Shown here: positions 1 to 5,996 of the stretch, in pieces
Layout of the letters: each line of letters opens with the position of its first letter
Numbering within the stretch: position 1 is the stretch's first letter
Origin: JABCPO02 sp963546185
Lineage (GTDB): Bacteria > Bacillota > Clostridia > TANB77 > CAG-508
Direction: 5' to 3'
DNA: 6,606 bases
Assembly: GCA_963546185.1 (NCBI GenBank)
Contig: CAUULU010000052.1
Location: 1-6,606 of the forward strand
The notes under the pieces: generated by a model
What the model was told of the DNA's origin: nothing
Database searches by the model: none
Seen by the model: only the letters and a program-made list of their open reading frames with translations
Translations under genes and position numbers: made by a program

Positions 1-916
1 TTAAAATTCTTACCATATACATTATTATTAAGCTTTGTGTTTTCAATAATAATTTCATATTTTTATACAAAGATTATAATTTCACCAATATTTGAAATAA
101 CTAAAGTTACAGATAATATGATGAAATTAGATAGAAATGCACTTCTCAAAGTAAGGACTGAAGATGAGATAGGACATCTTAAAGAACAAATTAATATACT
201 ATATACAAGACTTTTAGGTGTTATAGATAATCTAGATAAGAAGAATAAAGAAATAATTAGATTTGAAAAAACAAAAGTGGATTTTTTAAGAAGTACATCA
301 CATGAACTTAAAACACCACTTGCAAGTCTTAAGGTTATATTAGAAAATATGAAATATAATGTACGGAAAATATAAGGATAAAGAAAAATATTTAGATGTT
401 TCAATAGATATAGTAGATGATTTAACAAAGATGATTGTAGAAATACTTTCAATATCATCGTTCCAAGAGTTAAAAGAAAAGAAAGAAATATTAAAACTTG
501 AATATGAGGTAAATAAGATATTAAAAAATTATAAAGTTCTTATAAAAGAAAAAAATATAACAATTAATAATTATTTAAAAGATGAAGAAATATATATATC
601 TAGGATAGCATTTGAGAAAATAATTGTAAATTTAATAAGTAATAGCACTAAATATACCAATATAAATGGTAAGATAAATATAGGAGTTAAAGAGGGATAT
701 TTCTATATTGAAAATAGCTGTAAGAAATTAAGTGAAGAACAAATAGAAAAATCTTTTGAACTTTTCTATTCAGAAGGAAATACTAAAAATAGTAATGGAC
801 TTGGACTATATATTATAAAAAATATATTAACAAATTATAATATTGATTATAGTTTTGAAAAAAGTAAAATAGGTATGGTATTTAAATTTAGAATACCTAT
901 AAAAGAAAGTAAATAA
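1..916 (+). pseudogene. VanS-like sensor histidine kinase, 5' partial and frameshifted
   Basis: This is the C-terminal part of a membrane sensor kinase of a two-component system; it would autophosphorylate on His and pass the phosphate to a response regulator, probably encoded just upstream outside the window. Reading from base 1 gives the end of a transmembrane helix, then a HAMP linker with the DEIGHL motif (about 100-190). The HisKA H-box follows as FLRSTSHELKTPLASL, with the phospho-acceptor His at 301-303. The frame then stops at 373-375. The frame starting near 359 continues with the rest of HisKA, an HATPase N-box (EKIIVNLISNSTKYT, about 615-660), an ENSC-type G1 region typical of VanS-like kinases, and the G2 box SNGLGLYIIKNIL (about 791-829), ending at 916. 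Removing the C at 364 rejoins the halves as KYNVGKYKDK, so this is one gene with a one-base insertion. As written, the H-box and ATPase domain are separated, so no active kinase is made unless the base is a sequencing error. Confidence 0.85.
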
Positions 917-927
917 TTAAGATAATT

Positions 928-975
928 AAGAATGGATATAAGTATATAAATAAATACTTATTATTCATTCTTTTT
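928..975 (+). terminator. Hairpin terminator after the histidine kinase
   Basis: AAGAATG (928-934) pairs with CATTCTT (966-972), and inside it ATAAGTAT (938-945) pairs with ATACTTAT (954-961), with short internal bulges. A T run at 971-975 follows. The stem is AT-rich and lies 12 bases after the kinase stop codon. It separates the kinase from the next operon. Confidence 0.6.
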
Positions 976-985
976 GTTATGTTTG

Positions 986-1015
986 TTGCAAAATATTTGG
1001 ATATGGTGGTAATAT
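986..1015 (+). promoter_or_regulatory. Promoter of the alkD-like / Mbeg1 / Smr operon
   Basis: There is a -35-like TTGCAA at 986-991, an 18-base spacer, and a -10 TAATAT at 1010-1015. A TG dinucleotide at 1007-1008 makes it an extended -10. It sits just after the kinase terminator and 20 bases before the ATG of the next gene. The call rests on motif match and position only. Confidence 0.45.
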
Positions 1016-1034
1016 ATGTATATAAGGAGAAAGT

Positions 1035-1709
1035 ATGATACAAGAAAAATTATTTGAATACCAGGACTTAGGATATAGAGAATTTAATAGTAAATTAATA
1101 CCAAATATAGATAAGGAAACTATGATAGGGGTAAGAATACCAGATATAAGGAAAATAGAAAAATCTTTAAGTACAGAAGAAAAGGAAGAATTTTTATTAA
1201 AATTACCACATAAATATTTTGAAGAAAATATGTTACATGGGATAATAATATCAAATATGAAAGATTATAATAAGGTTATAACTAATTTAGAAAAATTCTT
1301 GCCATATGTAGATAACTGGGCAGTTTGTGATAGTATAAGCCCTAAAATATTAAAAAAGAATAGAGAAAAGGTAATAACAAATGTGTTATCATGGATAAAA
1401 AGTAATCATACATATGTATGTAGATTTGGTATTGGAATGATAATGCAGCTATATTTAGAAGATGAATATTTCAAAAGAACATATCTTTATATAATTGCAG
1501 AAATTAAAACAGAAGACTACTATATTAATATGATGAGAGCGTGGACATTTCAAGTAGCACTTGTGAAACAATGGAAAGAAGCTATAGTATATATAGAAAA
1601 AGGATTATTAGATGAATTTACACATAATAAGACAATAAGTAAATCATGTGATAGTTATAAGATAGAAAAAGAGAAAAAAGAATATTTAAAAACATTAAGG
1701 AGAAAATAG
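1035..1709 (+). CDS. AlkD-like DNA alkylation repair protein
   Basis: This 224-residue protein matches the HEAT-like-repeat DNA alkylation repair family (AlkD/AlkC type). Members are glycosylases that excise N3- or N7-alkylated purines in the cytoplasm. Recognisable blocks are IGVRIPDIRKI (31-41), DNWAVCDS (93-100), RFGIGMIM (130-137), YYINMMRAW (162-170) and HNKTISKSCDSYKI (197-210). Trp95, Asp99, Arg130 and Trp170 have the order and approximate spacing of the catalytic Trp, Asp, Arg and Trp of Bacillus cereus AlkD, so activity is plausible. Length is normal for the family. The ATG is preceded by AAGGAGA at 1025-1030. It is the first gene of a tight operon, and its TAG stop overlaps the GTG start of the next gene by one base (TAGTG). 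A relative that has lost glycosylase activity remains possible. Confidence 0.9.
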   Translation: MIQEKLFEYQDLGYREFNSKLIPNIDKETMIGVRIPDIRKIEKSLSTEEKEEFLLKLPHKYFEENMLHGIIISNMKDYNKVITNLEKFLPYVDNWAVCDSISPKILKKNREKVITNVLSWIKSNHTYVCRFGIGMIMQLYLEDEYFKRTYLYIIAEIKTEDYYINMMRAWTFQVALVKQWKEAIVYIEKGLLDEFTHNKTISKSCDSYKIEKEKKEYLKTLRRK

Positions 1710-3079
1710 TGAAAAGGTTATCATTAACACAACTACTTATAATAAACACAATATTATATACAACAGAATTTAATTTTGGACAAAAATTAGTTGGAAAAAC
1801 AGTAAGCGATTGGGAAAAAGAATTTAAATTTGAGCTTGATAGTTTAGGACATTTTCCAGCTGAAATAAACGAAACAGAAATGGAAAAAATATTAAAAACA
1901 GTTAGAGAAGATGAAACATATAGTAATATTAAGATTTTAGATATAGATAATAGTAAAACAGGATATACAGATGGTTCAGAACCTATTGTAATGGTGACAT
2001 TAAAATATGAAGATATGATATATATAGCATTTAAAGGAACAGCAGGTGGAGTAGAATGGAAAGATAATGCAATTGCAGCATATCCAGAAACTATATATAC
2101 AGAGGCACAAAAAGAAGCATTAGAATATTATGATAAAATGTATGAAAAATATGTTGATAATACAATAAAAAAAGTATATGTTACAGGACATTCTAAAGGT
2201 GGGAATAAGTCACAGTTTATCATGGTGATGAGAGGAAGTGAAAACAGTAAACTTAAAAGATGTTTTTCGTTTTGTGGACAAGGTTTTAACAAGACATTTA
2301 TAGAAAAATACAGCAATGAAATACAAGAAAATAAGGATAAGATATATAATATCTCTGCAGATAATGACTATGTTAATGTTATACTAACTCAAATAACAGA
2401 TAAGATAAAATTTGTTAAAAGTATAACAAATATGGGAGAAATTGCTAAAAAGCGTGCAATAATAAGACATAAATTCGGAGCATGGCATTCTCCATATGTG
2501 ATGTTTAAAGAAAAAAATGGTGTACTTACAATTAATGTAAAAACAAAACAAAGTAAGCTTATGAGAACACTACAATTATTTTTAGCATATATATTAGAAA
2601 ATATGACTATTGAAGATGCTAAATATTTTTATCATGCAATGTCATCAATTTTAATAGAAAAGGAAAAAGAAAAATATATACCAGAAGAATATAGGGAATT
2701 ACCTAGTGGATTCTATAGACGCTTTATAACACATATATATAATTTCCAAAAAGAAGAAGATAATCTATCTTTTGTTCAAATATTAGGATTATTAAAACCA
2801 ATGCTTACACAGATGGGAGCAGTTATGATTAAAACAAGAGTTGGACTTGATAATATTATAACAATTACAAATAATGAAAAAGATGATGAAAATATGGAAA
2901 ATATTTCTATTATTGAATATTCAAAAGATGATAAAAAAGAAGAAAAGAAAAGTAATATAGAAATAATAACAAGTATGATAAATCCAAAAGAATGGTTTGA
3001 AGATATAACAAAAAGAGCAAAGATATTAAGAGAGAAATACTTTAAAGGAAAAGAAGGAGAAAAAGAGAATAAAGACTAA
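1709..3079 (+). CDS. Mbeg1-like (DUF2974) alpha/beta-hydrolase, lipase-type fold
   Basis: This 456-residue protein has the features of the Mbeg1-like DUF2974 family, a lipase/esterase-fold group whose substrates are poorly known. The nucleophile elbow is VYVTGHSKGGNKSQF with Ser162. A likely catalytic Asp is Asp220 in the NDYVNV block, and a likely catalytic His is His260 in FGAWHSPYVMF. The block CFSFCGQGFNKTFI after the nucleophile is also typical. I see no signal peptide, so it is probably cytoplasmic. The C-terminal roughly 80 residues are charged and partly low-complexity, ending in a Lys/Glu-rich tail. Translation starts at GTG, with AAGGAG at 1697-1702 six bases upstream. The start overlaps the stop of the repair gene, which indicates translational coupling. 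An Smr-domain gene follows 10 bases downstream. Confidence 0.88.
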   Translation: MKRLSLTQLLIINTILYTTEFNFGQKLVGKTVSDWEKEFKFELDSLGHFPAEINETEMEKILKTVREDETYSNIKILDIDNSKTGYTDGSEPIVMVTLKYEDMIYIAFKGTAGGVEWKDNAIAAYPETIYTEAQKEALEYYDKMYEKYVDNTIKKVYVTGHSKGGNKSQFIMVMRGSENSKLKRCFSFCGQGFNKTFIEKYSNEIQENKDKIYNISADNDYVNVILTQITDKIKFVKSITNMGEIAKKRAIIRHKFGAWHSPYVMFKEKNGVLTINVKTKQSKLMRTLQLFLAYILENMTIEDAKYFYHAMSSILIEKEKEKYIPEEYRELPSGFYRRFITHIYNFQKEEDNLSFVQILGLLKPMLTQMGAVMIKTRVGLDNIITITNNEKDDENMENISIIEYSKDDKKEEKKSNIEIITSMINPKEWFEDITKRAKILREKYFKGKEGEKENKD

Positions 3080-3089
3080 TAGGTGAAAT

Positions 3090-3413
3090 ATGAATATAGA
3101 CTTTTTATTAATACCAGAAGAACAAAGATATAGGATGGATATACATTCATATACCTTAGAAGAGGCAATTATAACAATACAAAATACTTTGGATAATTTA
3201 GAATATGGAACAAGAGTAATAGTTGTAATACATGGATATTCTACAGGAAGTATATTATTAAAAGGTATAAGAAATGAATTAAATCATAATAGGATAGAAA
3301 AGATAGTACCATCATTAAATCCAGGTGTTACTTTAATTTATTTGAAAGAAAACTATATAATACCATTAAGAAAAATTAAGAGAAAGAAGCATAAGAAGAA
3401 GAGAAAACTTTGA
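3090..3413 (+). CDS. Small stand-alone Smr-domain protein
   Basis: This 107-residue protein consists almost entirely of an Smr (small MutS-related) domain, a fold found at the C-terminus of MutS2 and in free-standing proteins with DNA or RNA nicking or binding activity. The evidence is MDIHSYTLEEAI (Asp17, His19; usual form LDLHG...EA), RVIVVIHGYSTGS (His48, Gly49; usual HGxGxG), and the closing strand NPGVTLIYLK. The second Smr motif is slightly atypical, with HGYSTG in place of HGKGTG. A strongly basic tail (KRKKHKKKRKL) at the C-terminus suggests nucleic-acid binding. The ATG has AGGTGA just upstream at 3081-3086. It is the last gene of the operon with the AlkD-like and Mbeg1-like genes. 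The next promoter begins inside its stop codon. Confidence 0.82.
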   Translation: MNIDFLLIPEEQRYRMDIHSYTLEEAIITIQNTLDNLEYGTRVIVVIHGYSTGSILLKGIRNELNHNRIEKIVPSLNPGVTLIYLKENYIIPLRKIKRKKHKKKRKL

Positions 3414-3438
3414 AAATATATTTAAGTTATGTTATACT
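3410..3438 (+). promoter_or_regulatory. Strong promoter of the first small-membrane-protein set
   Basis: TTGAAA at 3410-3415, an exact 17-base spacer, then TATACT at 3433-3438. TG at 3430-3431 gives an extended -10. The -35 box overlaps the TGA stop of the Smr gene. This is the best core promoter in the left half of the window and would drive A1-B1-C1-D1. Confidence 0.65.
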
Positions 3439-3461
3439 ATATATGTAAAGTATTTTAAAAT

Positions 3462-3485
3462 TTCTACCTAATAATAGTGGTAGAA
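3462..3485 (+). promoter_or_regulatory. Inverted repeat in the leader of the first membrane-protein set
   Basis: A perfect 7-base inverted repeat, TTCTACC (3462-3468) and GGTAGAA (3479-3485), encloses a 10-base loop. It lies between the promoter and the SD site of A1. There is no T run after it, so it is not a usual terminator. It could be an operator or an RNA stem that affects translation or mRNA stability. Confidence 0.4.
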
Positions 3486-3504
3486 GATGGAAAGGGTGAG
3501 AAAA

Positions 3505-3927
3505 ATGAAAAATCAGAATTATCAAACTGATGAAAAAATGAGAGAAGTGAAAGGAGAATGTGAAAGCAAAAAACGGTATTTAAAAGATACCACTTTTCAA
3601 CTGGAAACAGTCAAATGGCTGTTTATCAGTTTTATACTAATAATATTTGGTGCGTCAAGATATATAAAGTATACACTATTAGTACTATTAGCTTTTGATT
3701 TACTCCAAACTAAATATTTATTCAGTGCAAAATGGTCACAATATTTAAAATACACAGTAAATGGACTAATAATTTTTTTGTTCATTCTGAATTTAAGGAT
3801 GTTCATACCAAGAAATATTGTGGAATTAATTTTTGTTATAATTCTAATATATATTTTCAATGAAAAATATATGAAGAATTATAATCTGGTCAAAGAACTG
3901 GAGAGTGATAAATATGAGAAGGAATGA
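3505..3927 (+). CDS. Small four-segment membrane protein A1, unknown function
   Basis: I recognise no known family. The 140-residue protein has a charged cytoplasmic-looking N-terminus of about 35 residues, then four hydrophobic segments (about 36-52, 56-68, 84-101 and 104-118) and a charged tail. Asp65 closes segment 2 (VLLAFDLL). The YTVNGLIIF block (83-91) starts segment 3, and Glu120 follows segment 4. These features recur in the other small proteins of this cluster, and the NG-I-I block is shared specifically with A2. An upstream in-frame ATG at 3487 exists, but the ATG at 3505 is preferred because AAGGGTGAG (3492-3500) precedes it. The gene overlaps B1 by 14 bases and heads the A1-B1-C1-D1 set. 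Confidence 0.75.
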   Translation: MKNQNYQTDEKMREVKGECESKKRYLKDTTFQLETVKWLFISFILIIFGASRYIKYTLLVLLAFDLLQTKYLFSAKWSQYLKYTVNGLIIFLFILNLRMFIPRNIVELIFVIILIYIFNEKYMKNYNLVKELESDKYEKE

Positions 3928-4240
3928 TAAAGGATTATATTTGTATAATTGTATTTTAAAATTAGCTATAACTTATATAGCAATAATTATTTTTAAGATA
4001 CATGTAAATGAATTGTTATTAAATAGTATTTTGCTTTGTTTAATGATAGAGATAATCTCTACAAATTATAAAAAAAGCATAATAAAATTTATATGTGCGA
4101 TATTTCAAATTTATAGTGTAATAATTATAATTCCTTTAGAGAATTTAAGTAATATAATTAATGCACTATTGTATGTAATATTGATATTTATAATTAATAC
4201 AGTCGATTTTGCAATCTATATTGAAAAAAGAGGTGTTTAA
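3914..4240 (+). CDS. Small four-segment membrane protein B1, unknown function
   Basis: This is a 108-residue, highly hydrophobic protein of no recognised family. Hydrophobic segments lie at about 9-30, 34-49, 56-74 and 81-103. Glu46 sits at the end of segment 2 (CLMIEII), and Lys58 begins segment 3 in IIKFICAIFQIYS. A Glu near the C-terminus (IYIEKRG) closes segment 4. B2 has the same arrangement with KFILVLVLYS, so the two look like paralogues. The ATG at 3914 is chosen over the in-frame GTG at 3905 because GGAG at 3900-3903 is correctly spaced only for the ATG. The gene overlaps the end of A1 and is followed one base later by C1, so it is co-transcribed and probably translationally coupled. 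Confidence 0.75.
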   Translation: MRRNDKGLYLYNCILKLAITYIAIIIFKIHVNELLLNSILLCLMIEIISTNYKKSIIKFICAIFQIYSVIIIIPLENLSNIINALLYVILIFIINTVDFAIYIEKRGV

Positions 4241-4241
4241 A

Positions 4242-4607
4242 ATGAATGGATTTATGTTATATACAAATAATTTATTAATCAATTTAATTAAATGGTTAGT
4301 AATTTTTACTATTTCAGGAACTTTAAATATAAATATGGCAGACACAATTATATTAATAATAATATCTGCTATTGATTTAATTTTACTTCTTTTATTAAAA
4401 AACGAAATGTTAAAAAATATTGTTAATATAGCCCCTTATTGGGTTTTAGGACCAATATTTCAAATGACATTAATAGAAGAAGCGTCTATTTCAAATATAA
4501 CTAAAACTATTTTGGCTTTAGTTATTATAATTGTAGCTCAGATATTTGAATATATGAACTATAAAAAGTTATTGAGATATTATATTGGTGAGAAGAATGA
4601 AAAATAA
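4242..4607 (+). CDS. Small four-segment membrane protein C1, unknown function
   Basis: This 121-residue protein has segments at about 11-28, 34-52, 58-76 and 86-103. Key positions are Lys17-Trp18, Asp34, Ser42, Asp45, Lys58, Pro71, Glu80, Asn85, Lys88, Gln100, Phe102-Glu103 and Tyr107. Every one of these recurs in C2 exactly four residues later, so C1 and C2 are clear paralogues aligned without gaps. The Pro inside segment 3 and the QxFE(Y/W) motif at the end of segment 4 set this pair apart from A, B and D. The start is ATG 4242 with AGAGGTG at 4229-4235, not the upstream TTG in the same frame. It begins one base after the B1 stop, and its last 11 bases overlap D1. Function unknown. Confidence 0.78.
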   Translation: MNGFMLYTNNLLINLIKWLVIFTISGTLNINMADTIILIIISAIDLILLLLLKNEMLKNIVNIAPYWVLGPIFQMTLIEEASISNITKTILALVIIIVAQIFEYMNYKKLLRYYIGEKNEK

Positions 4608-4707
4608 TTTTTATTATTTATTAAAAGCTATACTCTGCATTTTATATTTTGTTTTTATCCATCTACTATTATGTACAATAGTACTAATAGCAGATGACTA
4701 CATTTAA
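4597..4707 (+). CDS. Short single-segment membrane peptide D1, possible gene remnant
   Basis: This is an open frame of 36 codons starting ATG AAA AAT, with GGTGA at 4588-4592 just upstream, overlapping the end of C1. It is almost entirely one hydrophobic segment (residues about 5-32) and ends ADDYI. Its place after C1 matches that of D2 after C2, and its N-terminus (YYLLKAILCIL) resembles the start of D2 (IFIIKILIV). It may therefore be a truncated D paralogue, keeping segment 1 only. A short functional peptide or a chance frame are alternatives. The terminator hairpin begins at its stop codon. Confidence 0.4.
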   Translation: MKNNFYYLLKAILCILYFVFIHLLLCTIVLIADDYI

Positions 4708-4736
4708 AAAGCATGGGGCGATTGCTCCATGTTTTT
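4707..4736 (+). terminator. Strong intrinsic terminator after the first membrane-protein set
   Basis: A 13-bp stem including two G-U pairs joins AAAAGCATGGGGC (4707-4719) to GCTCCATGTTTTT (4724-4736), with a GATT loop. The T run is part of the right arm. It is the most GC-rich short stretch of the membrane-gene region. It separates the first set from A2, and no clear promoter fits between it and the A2 start, so A2 may depend on read-through. Confidence 0.85.
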
Positions 4737-4766
4737 ATAAACTTTAAATTAAAAGGGTGATTTTTT

Positions 4767-5003
4767 ATGAAAAAAGAAAATTTTGAAAAACGGAGAAAAT
4801 TGTTAAAGAAGGAACAAATAATTAATAATTTTTTCCAAATTATGGCTATTAAAAACTTGTTATTAATAATAAGTATAGTAATCACCAAGAAAGATTTGGG
4901 TGTCTATGCTATACTAATTATTATTATAGATTATGCAATTACTATTTTTAAATTTAAAGAAATATATAAAAAAATTATAAATGGTATAATAATATATATA
5001 TAA
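4767..5003 (+). CDS. Small membrane protein A2, C-terminally truncated by frameshift
   Basis: The 78-residue frame has a basic N-terminus (1-20), hydrophobic stretches at about 28-40 and 45-60, Asp55 at the end of the second (IIIIDYA), and KKIINGIIIY (68-77) starting a third. That last block matches the A1 block TVNGLIIF, so A2 is taken as the A1 paralogue. The SD AGGGTGA at 4754-4760 is well placed before the ATG. The frame stops at 5001-5003, inside an alternating AT tract (4992-5002). One TA unit fewer would let translation run on to TGA 5087-5089, adding a hydrophobic segment and a charged tail ending in the expected Glu (see the next entry). As written it lacks the last half of segment 3 and all of segment 4. 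Function unknown. Confidence 0.65.
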   Translation: MKKENFEKRRKLLKKEQIINNFFQIMAIKNLLLIISIVITKKDLGVYAILIIIIDYAITIFKFKEIYKKIINGIIIYI

Positions 5004-5089
5004 TATTTATATTAATAATATTGATGATAGTTATTAGGTATGTTTCTTGTTTGGAAATAAAACTTTTTGAAAAAGCTAAAAAAGCCTGA
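5004..5089 (+). pseudogene. Out-of-frame C-terminal part of A2
   Basis: The frame two bases off from A2 reads IIFILIILMIVIRYVS, then the charged end CLEIKLFEKAKKA and a TGA at 5087-5089. This is a membrane segment plus a Glu-containing tail, just what A1, B, C and D proteins have at this point. It joins A2 if one TA is removed from the 11-base alternating tract at 4992-5002. I therefore read it as the detached 3' end of A2, either decayed, phase-variable or mis-assembled. Confidence 0.55.
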
Positions 5090-5090
5090 A

Positions 5091-5129
5091 AAAATAGCAT
5101 ATAGAAATTTATATCTATATGTCTATTTT
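5091..5129 (+). terminator. Hairpin terminator after A2
   Basis: AAAATAG plus CATATAGA (5091-5105) pairs with TCTATATG plus CTATTTT (5114-5129), with one bulged T at 5122 and an 8-base loop. A T-rich tail follows. The stem lies two bases after the distant A2 stop (5089), not after the early stop at 5003. That placement supports the longer original A2 frame. Confidence 0.6.
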
Positions 5130-5175
5130 ATTTCTTCTTAAGTTATATAAAAAAGTTCTGTCTAATTTTAATATA

Positions 5176-5204
5176 GTTACAGAAATAGAAAAATATGATA
5201 TAAT
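5176..5204 (+). promoter_or_regulatory. Promoter of the second membrane-protein set
   Basis: A consensus -10 TATAAT lies at 5199-5204, with TG at 5196-5197 (extended -10). Seventeen bases upstream is GTTACA (5176-5181), a weak -35. It lies 65 bases before the ATG at 5269 and would drive B2-C2-D2. Between the A2 terminator and this promoter I see only AT-rich sequence. Confidence 0.55.
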
Positions 5205-5252
5205 AATTTTGATTTATTAAATAAACGTAAATTATAGAATTAACTTATTTTA

Positions 5253-5343
5253 TAAGGAGGTGTTTTTTATGATGGAAAAATTAAATCTAGGACTTGAAAA
5301 TAAACCTCATGATTTCTACTATATTAATATTTTCAGTATATGA
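5253..5343 (+). other. Strong SD and 24-codon out-of-frame start of B2
   Basis: The SD AAGGAGGTG (5254-5262) is the strongest in the window and is spaced for the ATG at 5269. The frame from that ATG begins MMEKLNLGLENK and stops at 5341-5343 after 24 codons. The B2 body lies one base further on in frame. Removing one A from the AAAA at 5297-5300 joins them as NLGLEINLMISTILIF, a normal B-type N-terminus. I read this as the original start of B2 cut off by a one-base insertion. A translated leader peptide is a less likely alternative. Confidence 0.55.
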
Positions 5344-5590
5344 TAATATATATTTATCAAGTTCTATGATAATTATAGGAATAATAGATATATTAATTTT
5401 AGTTCTAAATATAGAGCAAAAAGAAATGGCTAAATTTATTCTTGTGTTAGTATTATATTCCCATATAATATTAACAACAATATATATAGGGACTGAAAAG
5501 AATTTTTATACTAGTATAGTCTACTTAATTTTTGGACTACTTATTCTAGAATTATCAATTCTAGAATATAGGAAAATAAAAAAGGAGTGA
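5309..5590 (+). CDS. Small membrane protein B2, 5' end frameshifted
   Basis: The intact frame (from TTG 5294 or ATG 5309) encodes about 93-98 residues of a hydrophobic protein of unknown function. It has segments LMISTILIFSVYD, MIIIGIIDILILVL (with the conserved Asp at the end of segment 2), KFILVLVLYSHIIL, and VYLIFGLLILELSILEY (with the conserved Glu). Like B1 it carries a Lys-Phe-Ile start and a Tyr-Ser pair in segment 3, so it is read as the B1 paralogue. Neither in-frame start has a good SD. The proper SD and ATG (5254-5271) lie one frame away, upstream of a probable single-A insertion. As written, expression would be poor. Its TGA at 5588-5590 lies five bases before the C2 start. Confidence 0.65.
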   Translation: MISTILIFSVYDNIYLSSSMIIIGIIDILILVLNIEQKEMAKFILVLVLYSHIILTTIYIGTEKNFYTSIVYLIFGLLILELSILEYRKIKKE

Positions 5591-5595
5591 ATAAG

Positions 5596-5955
5596 ATGAG
5601 GAGATTTATAAACAAAATTAGATTGTTTTTTTATGAAGCCGTAACCTCAACAATAAAATGGAGCTTCATATTTGTAATTGCAGCAATATATCGGATTAGT
5701 ACGTTTGATATATTATTGCTGTTTGTATTAAGTGTTGTAGATATAATTGTCCCAATAACCTTTCAAAGTGATTTTATAAAATGGATCACTACATTTGCCA
5801 TATGGTACTTTATTGTACCTTTGATGAAAGAAAGTATAGTGAATGAATTTTCACTAATGAACTTATTTAAGTTAATTACTATAGTTATAATAATCATTAT
5901 CACTCAATTCTTTGAGTGGATAACATATCGAGTTATTATAGAATGTGATGATTAA
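5596..5955 (+). CDS. Small four-segment membrane protein C2, unknown function
   Basis: This 119-residue protein is the paralogue of C1. Lys21-Trp22, Asp38, Ser46, Asp49, Lys62, Pro75, Glu84, Asn89, Lys92, Gln104, Phe106-Glu107 and Tyr111 each correspond to a C1 residue numbered four lower, with no gaps. Hydrophobic segments lie at about 18-33, 37-54, 61-77 and 91-106. The N-terminus is basic (MRRFINKIR), suggesting a cytoplasmic N-terminus. The start is ATG 5596, with AAAGGAG at 5581-5587; a GTG at 5587 in the same frame lies inside the SD and is not used. It lies in a B2-C2-D2 operon, the same order as B1-C1-D1. No enzyme or transporter motif is visible. Confidence 0.78.
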   Translation: MRRFINKIRLFFYEAVTSTIKWSFIFVIAAIYRISTFDILLLFVLSVVDIIVPITFQSDFIKWITTFAIWYFIVPLMKESIVNEFSLMNLFKLITIVIIIIITQFFEWITYRVIIECDD

Positions 5956-5996
5956 AATAAAAAGAACTATTTTTTATTATTAAGGAAGTGGTGATA

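Noticed and set aside
63..458. Minus-strand frame of 131 codons over the histidine kinase
   Set aside because: It is the complement of a clearly recognisable kinase gene and encodes no known domain.
2128..2316. Minus-strand frame of 62 codons
   Set aside because: It lies wholly inside the Mbeg1-like gene, opposite the GHSKGG motif; a shadow frame.
3597..3860. Minus-strand frame of 87 codons
   Set aside because: Antisense to the membrane part of A1; no SD and no independent support.
4655..4888. Minus-strand frame of 77 codons
   Set aside because: It crosses the strong terminator at 4707-4736 and runs antisense to A2, which has a proper SD; no reason to believe it is coding.
5269..5343. Programmed ribosomal frameshift to make B2
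   Set aside because: A +1 shift would be needed and no known shift-prone motif (rare or stop codon with slippery pair) is seen between 5291 and 5309; an indel at the A run is simpler.
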